A stretch of 61,170 bases of DNA from Melioribacteraceae bacterium (lineage in GTDB: Bacteria; Bacteroidota; Ignavibacteria; Ignavibacteriales; Melioribacteraceae): contig JAOADJ010000019.1 in NCBI GenBank assembly GCA_026417375.1, forward strand, positions 1 to 61,170, read 5' to 3'. Each line of letters opens with the position of its first letter. The first letter of the stretch is position 1. Under the pieces are notes generated by a model, which saw nothing but the letters and a program-made list of their open reading frames with translations, was not told where the DNA came from and did no database searches. The position numbers were made by a program, and so were the translations under genes. This document shows positions 52,002 through 59,380 of the stretch, in pieces.

Positions 52002-53214
52002 CTATCTTTTATAAAATTCGTTAGTGGGTACGATATCTATTAATACCCAATTAGATTCATTTTCATCAGAGCATGGATTCATGCTACCAATATAATTGTA
52101 CACCCAATAATATTTTCTGTCAGTTCTGTATAAATATTGATTTTGCCAAGCAACTAAACTAAATGTATAAATTGTATTAACATCCGGACAATATAACCAA
52201 AAACTTGATTTATCATGATCTTTACCCCATTGTATTAAAGAATACAACTCATTTATATCTTCATTGTATATCCAAAGTTTATCAAACTTACTATTGAAAG
52301 AATTATTAAAATCTAACCATGCATCACGTTGATCTTCTTCAGCCCAAAAGTATTCTTTGGGAAAGGGACCAAAATAATGGTAATCAGTCCAGTGAGTAAA
52401 ATTTACATAATCAGCTAAATGATAATTATAATTCATTAATCTTTCATTTCTATCACCAATAACAATAATAGAATTATTTCCAAATTTCATTTTAAAAAAA
52501 TTCTTTACAATTAATAACAAATTAGTGCTTTCAACTACATCATGATTTTCAGTTGGTTCATCAATATAACAACCAGCTAATGATCCTTTATCCCAATTAT
52601 TAATACAATTAAGAATTGTACTAATATCATCGAAATCAAATCCTATAAAAATTTCAGAATTTATAAAAGGACCATTGTTATCTAAATTATTTCTAATTGA
52701 CATTTCAGGTAAAATAATATTTGAAATCCCATAAGTGTTTTTCAACCATGAAAAATAATTCAGATCAAATTGATACTCTGAACTAGGTAAAACACCTAAA
52801 TTTCCGTTTCTTGGTTCGTATTTTTCAAGACCCCACATTTCAACATATATTGGGTTACATTGTTGTTGTTGTATTGATTTTTCTTTTATGTTTTTTATTG
52901 TATTTACAACTTTTCCACTTTTTATATTAACAAAAAATTCTCTTAATGCCTCTACTGGTTTTTTTAATAAAACATATGGCTTTAATAATTTTTCTTTCAA
53001 CTTCAAAAATTTTTCTTTTGTTGATTTTTTATCTTCATCAACAACTGAAGTTGTTATTTTTTCATCAACCAACATTTTGCTGTTTAATTTTTCTGTTGAT
53101 GTTTTTGGTTCTACCGGTTTTTCTTTACACGATGAGTTTAGTATTAGTATTACTATTAGGAATGAAATATGAATGAATGAATGAATGAATGAATTGATTT
53201 GTTTTTAGTTTCAT
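52002..53214 (-). CDS. Putative phase-variable lipoprotein, OFF state (unit 2)
   Basis: Homologue of the 53923-55146 lipoprotein. From the ATG at 53214 the frame runs into a TAA after 29 codons because the signal-peptide repeat has 6 ATGA units instead of 8. With 5 or 8 units the frame continues through lipobox LNSSC to the stop at 52002, about 402-406 aa, with no other lesion. The open part from 53075 (357 aa) lacks a signal peptide. The N-terminal 75 mature residues are almost identical to unit 1; the rest diverges but keeps CYIDEP, Trp/Tyr-rich blocks and a closing Y-x-GS-x-x-PC. An annotator would call only 52002-53075. Function unknown. Confidence 0.7.
53169..53194 (-). repeat. Tetranucleotide tract (ATGA)6 in the signal peptide of unit 2
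   Basis: Six complete ATGA units plus AT on the plus strand (TTCA on the coding strand), encoding the repeating peptide FIHS. The unit count leaves the downstream gene out of frame. Confidence 0.95.
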
Positions 53215-53330
53215 TGTGGAACCCTACTTTTATTTTTAGCCTCACTTCAAACTAAAGAAAATTTTTTCTTTTTAGCAAGAAAATAATTTAGCCGAACTTA
53301 TGAAGTTTGTTAAGTCCTGCGTTATAATTC

Positions 53331-53912
53331 CTAAAAATTACATTCAAAACCAAGTTTAATGGCAAATTTATAATCCATGTAAGTTAATTTTCCAAGTTGA
53401 TAATAATATTTTTCTAAAGGCTTTTTAATTCCCAATACAATTTTAAAAGAATCATTAAGTTTTCTATCATAGTTTATTTCTATTTGAGTGGTTTTATATT
53501 TATCTCCACTACTATGTTGTGTTGCTGGGAATGGTATCATTACACCGCAGCTTAGTCCATTAAATTCATCAACTTTATATCGTAGATTTAGGTTCCATAA
53601 ATTTAATGTTGAAAAATAATCTTTGCTTGCTATAAATATTCCCGGTTTACTATACAGATCAAATTTTTTACTAAGTGTAAAATTGGTATTAAAATAAAGT
53701 CCTACACCTTTTTCTATTTTGTTTTTGTAATTTACATTTTCAATTTTATTTAATTCAGGTATAAAAATATCGTTGTAATATTGATCGGTATTAATAAAGT
53801 CTGCTTCTACTTTCAGTGAATTATCAAAATAATTTGGTGAGAAGATTGACATAAATGGAAATATTCCATAACTAAGAGTTACAATTAAAAGTATAATTTC
53901 AGAAAATGACAT
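53331..53912 (-). CDS. Small outer-membrane beta-barrel-like protein (unit 1)
   Basis: A 193-aa protein. A hydrophobic leader without a strong basic start (FSEIILLIVTLSYGIFPF) is followed by amphipathic strands with frequent Tyr and Phe and the terminal LGFECNF, ending in Phe. GGAGG lies 4 nt before the ATG, 10 nt after the lipoprotein stop, so the two are co-translated. No catalytic motif. It could be a receptor or anchor partner of the lipoprotein. A decayed copy lies at 50866. Confidence 0.65.
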   Translation of the reverse strand: MSFSEIILLIVTLSYGIFPFMSIFSPNYFDNSLKVEADFINTDQYYNDIFIPELNKIENVNYKNKIEKGVGLYFNTNFTLSKKFDLYSKPGIFIASKDYFSTLNLWNLNLRYKVDEFNGLSCGVMIPFPATQHSSGDKYKTTQIEINYDRKLNDSFKIVLGIKKPLEKYYYQLGKLTYMDYKFAIKLGFECNF

Positions 53913-53922
53913 ATTACCTCCA

Positions 53923-55146
53923 TTATCTATTTTTTAGTTGAGTTATGTTTGTTTCAATAATATCTATTAATTCCCAGCTTGTAATCTGATAATCATAACA
54001 TGGATCTTCATTCCCTATGTATGACCATACATAAATGTATTTTCTTTCAATTCTGTCTAAATAATAATGTAACCAGCTCCAATATGCAAAATCATATATG
54101 TAATTCCATGTTGAACCTACTTCTTGATATAAAAATATATCTAAACCCATATTTTTTGCTCTACTTGTTAAAGCATCATATTCATCCTCATCTTTATTAT
54201 CAGAAATCCAGACAAAATTAAATTTGTTTCCATAATGATTTTTCCAATCAACCCATTTCGGACCTTGATCAGATGGATATTGAAAGTAACAAGTCTTACA
54301 AATTGAGTACGGTGTATAATATTCATAATGTGAATAAATTGTTGAAGTTAATTTGTCCACTAAATCATCAAATTCATCTGCTAATTCTATTGTTCTTTCA
54401 CCTAATAATATTGGTCCAAACTTGTTTCTCCATTGATTCCCATATTGACTTAATATTTGCCTAGTAAATTCTATACCATTATTTAATTGTGGTTCGTCTA
54501 TATAACATGTACTAAAATCGTTACTTGAATATAAATTCATTATTGAGTAAAAATATGAAAGTTCTGTTATTGCAATTATTATTTCATTTGATGGATAAAC
54601 TTGTTTTGCTTGAGGAATGCTCATCTCTTTTACTATTAATTTTTGAAACCCAAATCTATTTTTTAATTCGTTTAATACTAATGCATTTTCCTGCCAATCA
54701 TCATGTGGTCTTATGCCAATTGTCCCATTAAATGGTTGATATTTATTCAAAGCCCATACTTCTGTTTGGATTGTATAACATGAACTTGTTTGTGTTTTAT
54801 GGATAGAGTTTATCTTCTTTAATACCAATTTTTCATTTCTTTCTTTCTGTTTTAATAAATATTCCTTTAATATTTCTTCAGGTTTTTTTAATAGCACAAA
54901 TGGTTTTTGATGTTCTGTTTTCAACTTCAAAAATTTTTCTTTTGATGATTTTTTATCTTCATCAACAACTGAAGTTGTTATTTTTTCATCAACCAACATT
55001 TTGCTGTTTAATTTTTCTGTTGAAGTTTTTGGCTCTACAGGTTTTTCTTTACACGATGTGTTTAATATTAGTATTACTATTAGAAATGATATATGAATGA
55101 ATGAATGAATGAATGAATGAATGAATTGATTTGTTTTTAGTTTCAT
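53923..55146 (-). CDS. Putative phase-variable lipoprotein, ON state (unit 1)
   Basis: A 407-aa lipoprotein. MKLKTNQ is followed by FIHS repeats encoded by the ATGA tract, a hydrophobic stretch (ISFLIVILILN) and lipobox NTSC with Cys at residue 32. Residues 33-100 form a charged linker (KMLVDEKITTSVVDEDKKS) shared almost exactly with unit 2. The remaining 300 residues form a globular domain with ACxIDEP-like STCYIDEPQ, acidic and Trp/Tyr-rich segments (SWLHYYLDRIERKYIYVWSYIG) and a few cysteines. The IDEP strand end recalls TIM-barrel glycoside hydrolases, but no family is claimed. GGAGGG precedes the ATG, a better ribosome-binding site than in unit 2. Confidence 0.75.
   Translation of the reverse strand: MKLKTNQFIHSFIHSFIHISFLIVILILNTSCKEKPVEPKTSTEKLNSKMLVDEKITTSVVDEDKKSSKEKFLKLKTEHQKPFVLLKKPEEILKEYLLKQKERNEKLVLKKINSIHKTQTSSCYTIQTEVWALNKYQPFNGTIGIRPHDDWQENALVLNELKNRFGFQKLIVKEMSIPQAKQVYPSNEIIIAITELSYFYSIMNLYSSNDFSTCYIDEPQLNNGIEFTRQILSQYGNQWRNKFGPILLGERTIELADEFDDLVDKLTSTIYSHYEYYTPYSICKTCYFQYPSDQGPKWVDWKNHYGNKFNFVWISDNKDEDEYDALTSRAKNMGLDIFLYQEVGSTWNYIYDFAYWSWLHYYLDRIERKYIYVWSYIGNEDPCYDYQITSWELIDIIETNITQLKNR
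55093..55126 (-). repeat. Tetranucleotide tract (ATGA)8 in the signal peptide of unit 1
   Basis: Eight complete ATGA units plus AT on the plus strand. This count keeps the lipoprotein in frame; loss or gain of one unit would shift it. Confidence 0.95.
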
Positions 55147-55306
55147 TGTGAAACCCTCCTTTTATTTTTAGCCTCAATTCAAACTAAAGAAAAATTTTTC
55201 ATTTTAGCAAGAAAATTTTTTATCCCTCTTTTATAGCTTATTTTTGTAGTAGTATTTGAATTCTTTTAATGAATTTGTCGTTTTATAAATGAATCAAGAA
55301 AGGTTT

Positions 55307-56545
55307 ATGATGATTAAAAAAATGGAATTAATGTCTCCAGCAGGAAATTTTGAAAATCTAATGGCGGCAATTAAAGCTGGTTGTAATTCAGTTTATTTTG
55401 GTGTTGAGCAACTTAATATGCGTGCTGTTTCTTCTGCTAATTTTACAATAAATGACTTATCTAAAATTTCTGAAATTGCAAAAGAAAATAATATTAAAAC
55501 ATACATTACATTAAACACAATAGTTTACGATCATGATTTAAAACTAATGAAAGATATAATTAACGAAGCAAAAGAAAAAACAATAGATGCAATCATTGCT
55601 TCGGATCAAGCTGTATTAAATTATTGTCGTAAAATTGGAATGCCAGCTCACATTTCAACTCAATGCAATGTTACAAATATTGAAACTGTAGAATTTTATT
55701 CACCTTTTGCTGATGTAATAGTTCTTTCGCGTGAGTTAAGTTTACAACAAGTTGCAAGTATTGTAAAAGAAATTGAGCGAAGAGAAATTACTGGTCCATC
55801 TGGTAATTTAATTCGTATTGAAATTTTTGGTCATGGAGCTTTGTGCATGGCTGTTTCAGGAAAATGTTACTTGAGTTTACACACTTATAATGCATCTGCA
55901 AATCGTGGTGCCTGTTTTCAAAATTGCAGAAGATCTTACATTGTTACAGATAAAGAAGATGGTTATGAATTAGAAGTTGACAACGAATATATCATGTCTG
56001 CGAAAGATTTATTAACCATAGATTTTCTTGATAAAATAATTGATGCTGGTGTTAGTGTTTTAAAAATTGAAGGACGCGCACGTTCTGCTGATTATGTTTA
56101 CGAAACCACAAAATGTTATCGTGAAGCAATCGATAGTGTTTATGATAATTCTTACACAAAAGAAAAAATTGAAGATTGGAAAAATCGTTTGGCAACTGTT
56201 TACAATCGTGGATTTTGGGATGGTTATTATTTAGGCAGAAAACTTGGTGAATGGAGTAATCAATATGGTTCATCAGCAACAAAGAAAAAAATATTTTTGG
56301 GCAGTGGTAGAAAATATTATGATAAAATAAAGGTTGGTGAGTTTATAATTGAAACACATTCATTAAAAGTTGGCGATGAAATTATTATTACTGGTCCCAC
56401 AACTGGTTTAGTAAAATCAGTTGTTGAAGAAATTCGTGTTGATGATAAACCAGTTGAAGAAGTAAATAAAGGTGAAATTTTTTCAATTAAGATTGCAGAA
56501 AAAATTCGTCCATCAGATAAACTTTATAAAATTGTAAATTCCTGA
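55307..56545 (+). CDS. Peptidase U32 family protein (TrhP-like)
   Basis: A 412-aa cytoplasmic protein. The family-defining block is GHGALCMAVSGKCYLS, with later cysteines in NRGACFQNCRR forming the likely iron-sulfur ligands. The N-terminal MELMSPAGNFENLMAAIKAGCNSVYFG and the C-terminal KIEGRARSADYVYETTKCYR are typical. U32 proteins of this type (E. coli TrhP/YegQ, B. subtilis TrhP) hydroxylate tRNA uridine-34 using prephenate rather than degrading proteins. The start at 55307 sits after AAGAAAGG; an upstream ATG at 55289 has no site. The ferredoxin gene follows after 5 nt. Confidence 0.9.
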   Translation: MMIKKMELMSPAGNFENLMAAIKAGCNSVYFGVEQLNMRAVSSANFTINDLSKISEIAKENNIKTYITLNTIVYDHDLKLMKDIINEAKEKTIDAIIASDQAVLNYCRKIGMPAHISTQCNVTNIETVEFYSPFADVIVLSRELSLQQVASIVKEIERREITGPSGNLIRIEIFGHGALCMAVSGKCYLSLHTYNASANRGACFQNCRRSYIVTDKEDGYELEVDNEYIMSAKDLLTIDFLDKIIDAGVSVLKIEGRARSADYVYETTKCYREAIDSVYDNSYTKEKIEDWKNRLATVYNRGFWDGYYLGRKLGEWSNQYGSSATKKKIFLGSGRKYYDKIKVGEFIIETHSLKVGDEIIITGPTTGLVKSVVEEIRVDDKPVEEVNKGEIFSIKIAEKIRPSDKLYKIVNS

Positions 56546-56550
56546 TATTG

Positions 56551-56787
56551 ATGAAAAATCAATTTAAGATTATTCATTTGCGAAATAAATGTATTGGATG
56601 TAATGCTTGCGTTGAATCAGCTCCTCATCGTTGGCGTATTTCAAAAAATGATGGTAAAAGTGTTTTAATTGGTGGAAAAGAGAAAAAAGGATTTTTCATT
56701 GCAACTGTTAACAATGATGAATACAATGAAAATCTTGAAGCAGCAAATAATTGCCCTGTCAACATAATAAGAATAGAAAAATCTTAA
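56551..56787 (+). CDS. Ferredoxin with a single iron-sulfur cluster
   Basis: A 78-aa electron carrier. Cysteines in KCIGCNACVESAPHRW and the distant NNCPVNII give CxxCxxC...CP, enough for one [4Fe-4S] cluster; the second half of a 2[4Fe-4S] ferredoxin is absent. It lies 5 nt after the U32 gene and is probably co-transcribed; it could supply electrons to the cluster-bearing U32 enzyme. The ATG at 56551 is chosen over the adjoining TTG. Confidence 0.88.
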   Translation: MKNQFKIIHLRNKCIGCNACVESAPHRWRISKNDGKSVLIGGKEKKGFFIATVNNDEYNENLEAANNCPVNIIRIEKS

Positions 56788-56820
56788 CTATCTTTTAAAG
56801 TAAAATTTGGTGTAAATAAG

Positions 56821-57894
56821 TTGAAAATTACTATTAAAAAATACTTCTTTATAACATTATTTTTATTACTACCGATTTTTTCCGAAGCGCAACAAGAAGA
56901 AACTGAATTTTTTCTTCAAAATATTTCTGTTACAAAAATTACAAGTGATGGTGAAAATCTTTGGTTAGCCACAAATGGAAATGGAATTTTTGAATTGAAT
57001 TTAAAAACTCAAAAAATAATTGAACATTCTTCTCACACAGAAGATTTACAAATAGATTTTTTCCATTCGATTGCAGTTAATAAAGATTTTGTTTGGGCTG
57101 GTTCAACAGATGGACTTTTTATTTATGATAAAAAAAATAAAAATTGGAGTCGCAGAAAATTCAGCCTTGGTGGAATTTATGCAAATTGGATTCGTGCTTT
57201 AGCTTACGATGAAATTAATAATGTTTTGTGGATTGGTCGATTTCAATATTTAACAAAATTTGATTTAACAACTCGTAAATACACCGATTTTGATTTAACA
57301 ATAAGAAACAATGAAAAAACTAACAACATAAAATCATTACTGATAGAAAATAATTTTTTATGGATTGGAACTGAAGCAGGTTTGCATAGATATGATACTT
57401 CAAAAAATATTAATGATATGGGAGCCAGAATATTTTTTGATACAAAAAATAATTCATTTAATAGTGAAGGTGAACAAGCTTCAATTTCATCTTTATTAAA
57501 TGAAAGAGAATATCTGTGGGTTGGTCTTGATGAATTTGTAACTGAAGATAGACCTGAATTTAACGTTGGCGGTTTATTTCGTTTCGATAAAAAAAATGAT
57601 TGGTTATTGTTTAATGGCACTAAAGGTTTGACTGGCAATGGTGTTTTTTCATTAGCCAGAACCGGAAATTACATTTGGGCTTCTCTCTATCAATTTGGAA
57701 AACAAACAAAAGAATATTTTGGTCGTGGAATTGTTTTAATAAATAGAATTACGAACCAAGTTTTTCCAATTAGAGATGAAAAAATTCCGAGACTTGTTTA
57801 TTCAATTTTTTTTGATGGAACTAATCTTTGGCTTGGAACGGAAAAAGGTTTGATTAAAATAAATTTCTTCAATAAGCTTGCAATGTGGAAATAA
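56821..57894 (+). CDS. Periplasmic seven-bladed beta-propeller (two-component propeller-like repeats)
   Basis: A 357-aa protein with signal peptide IKKYFFITLFLLLPIFSEAQ. Seven repeats of the form I-x-S/A-x-L/I...-x-L-W-x-G-T/S-x-x-G-L/I-x-x-Y/F-D/N are spaced by about 45 residues, such as LWLATNGNGIFELN, VWAGSTDGLFIYDK, LWIGTEAGLHRYDT and LWLGTEKGLIKINF. These are the ligand-sensing blades of hybrid two-component systems, but here there is no membrane helix or kinase. The TTG start is the only one that gives the signal peptide. It is followed by the heptose genes (11-nt gap). Ligand unknown. Confidence 0.85.
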   Translation: MKITIKKYFFITLFLLLPIFSEAQQEETEFFLQNISVTKITSDGENLWLATNGNGIFELNLKTQKIIEHSSHTEDLQIDFFHSIAVNKDFVWAGSTDGLFIYDKKNKNWSRRKFSLGGIYANWIRALAYDEINNVLWIGRFQYLTKFDLTTRKYTDFDLTIRNNEKTNNIKSLLIENNFLWIGTEAGLHRYDTSKNINDMGARIFFDTKNNSFNSEGEQASISSLLNEREYLWVGLDEFVTEDRPEFNVGGLFRFDKKNDWLLFNGTKGLTGNGVFSLARTGNYIWASLYQFGKQTKEYFGRGIVLINRITNQVFPIRDEKIPRLVYSIFFDGTNLWLGTEKGLIKINFFNKLAMWK

Positions 57895-57905
57895 AAGGAA
57901 TTTCT

Positions 57906-58901
57906 ATGAAAGATACATCTATTGCAAAATTAAACAAGCTAAAAAAATCATTTACAAACAAAAAGGTTGCAATAATTGGTGATTTGATGTTGGATAGTTA
58001 TTTCTGGGGAAATGTAAGCAGAATTTCACCTGAAGCTCCTGTTCCGATTGTTGCTATTGATAATGAGTTTTATCGTTTTGGTGGAGCTGCAAATGTTGCA
58101 TTAAATATTAAAACTCTTGGTGGATTTCCTCTGCCAATTGGTGTAATCGGTGATGATTCTGATGGGAAAATTTTAAAGAATCTTTTTTATGAATCTTCAA
58201 TTACAGATTTAGGAATTTTTGTTGATAAAACAAGACCAACAACAACAAAATCGAGAGTAATTGCAAATAATCAACACATTGTTAGGATTGATAAAGAAAA
58301 AGTAAATTCAATTCCACCAATTATAGAAAAGAAAATTATAAACCTTCTTAAAAAAGAAATTAAAAATATAGATGCAATAATTTTAGAAGATTATAATAAA
58401 GGAGTTTTAACAACCACTTTAATTGAAGAAATAATAAACCTTGCAAATGAAAACAAAAAAATTATAACCGTTGATCCAAAGTTTAATAATTTTTTCAATT
58501 ACAATAATGTTACTGTTTTTAAACCAAATAGAAAAGAAACTGAAGATGCACTTGGGATGAGATTAACTACCAAAGAAAATATAACTAATGCTGGTAATAT
58601 TCTTTTAGAAAAATTAAATGCAAAAATTGTTTTGATTACACTTGGTGAAGATGGAATTGCACTTTTCGAAAAGAATAAAAATGAAAAAAGAGTTCCAACA
58701 AAAGCAAGAAAAGTTGCAGATGTTTCCGGAGCCGGAGATACAGTAATATCAACATTAACGATGGCACTTTGTGCTGGTGCAGAAATTTACGATGCTGCAT
58801 ATTTGGCAAATTTTGCCGGAGGTTTAGTTTGTCAAGAAGTTGGTATTGTTCCAATTCATTTAGATTATCTTTTTGATTGCGTTAAGGATGAATTATTATG
58901 A
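57906..58901 (+). CDS. hldE: D-glycero-beta-D-manno-heptose 7-phosphate kinase (RfaE domain I)
   Basis: PfkB-family sugar kinase, 331 aa, phosphorylating heptose 7-phosphate at C1 for LPS core heptose. Motifs: KKVAIIGDLMLDSYFWGNVSRISPEAPVPIV, RFGGAANVALN and the anion-hole DVSGAGDTVISTLTMAL with catalytic Asp. E. coli HldE fuses this domain to the adenylyltransferase; here they are separate genes overlapping by 4 nt. The ATG at 57906 follows AAAGGAA; the open frame from 57885 overlaps the propeller gene. Confidence 0.92.
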   Translation: MKDTSIAKLNKLKKSFTNKKVAIIGDLMLDSYFWGNVSRISPEAPVPIVAIDNEFYRFGGAANVALNIKTLGGFPLPIGVIGDDSDGKILKNLFYESSITDLGIFVDKTRPTTTKSRVIANNQHIVRIDKEKVNSIPPIIEKKIINLLKKEIKNIDAIILEDYNKGVLTTTLIEEIINLANENKKIITVDPKFNNFFNYNNVTVFKPNRKETEDALGMRLTTKENITNAGNILLEKLNAKIVLITLGEDGIALFEKNKNEKRVPTKARKVADVSGAGDTVISTLTMALCAGAEIYDAAYLANFAGGLVCQEVGIVPIHLDYLFDCVKDELL

Positions 58902-59380
58902 ACTTTATAAAATCTATTGATGAATTATTTTTAATAAGAAACGAATTAAAAGCACAAAACAAAAAAGTTGTATTCACAAATGGTGTTTTCGATATTTTAC
59001 ATGCAGGTCACGTTGATTATTTAATCAAAGCAAAAGATTTAGGTGATATTTTAATTGTAGCAATAAATTCAGATTCATCAGTAAAAAAAATTAAAGGTGA
59101 ACTTCGTCCGGTTGTTCCTCAAAATGAAAGAGCATTTATTATTTCACAACTTAAAGCAGTTGATTATGTAACAATCTTTGATGAAGAAACTCCACTTAAC
59201 GTTATTAAAGTTTTACTGCCGGATATTTTAGTTAAAGGTGCTGATTGGTCGAAAGATAAAATTGTTGGAAGTGATATTGTTGAAAATAATGGTGGCAAAG
59301 TTGAAACAATAAAATTTGTTAATAATACTTCTACAACTAATATTATCAAAACTATTTTAGAAAAGTATAAAATAGAATGA
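58898..59380 (+). CDS. rfaE2: D-glycero-beta-D-manno-heptose 1-phosphate adenylyltransferase (RfaE domain II)
   Basis: Nucleotidyltransferase, 160 aa, producing ADP-heptose for LPS core synthesis. Motifs VVFTNGVFDILHAGHVDYL (HxGH) and the late GSDIVENNGGKVETI are diagnostic. It overlaps the kinase gene (ATGA) and the TamB-like gene that follows (ATGA), so all three are translationally coupled. The epimerase and isomerase of the pathway are not in the window. Confidence 0.95.
   Translation: MNFIKSIDELFLIRNELKAQNKKVVFTNGVFDILHAGHVDYLIKAKDLGDILIVAINSDSSVKKIKGELRPVVPQNERAFIISQLKAVDYVTIFDEETPLNVIKVLLPDILVKGADWSKDKIVGSDIVENNGGKVETIKFVNNTSTTNIIKTILEKYKIE

Noticed and set aside
52855-52870. A short CAA tract (poly-Gln) in the unit 2 lipoprotein as another contingency repeat
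   Set aside because: A trinucleotide repeat does not alter the frame and it has only about four units.
50824-55290. The lipoprotein-barrel array as a mobile element or integron
   Set aside because: No transposase, integrase, attC-like palindromes or terminal inverted repeats are visible; tandem duplication explains the arrangement.
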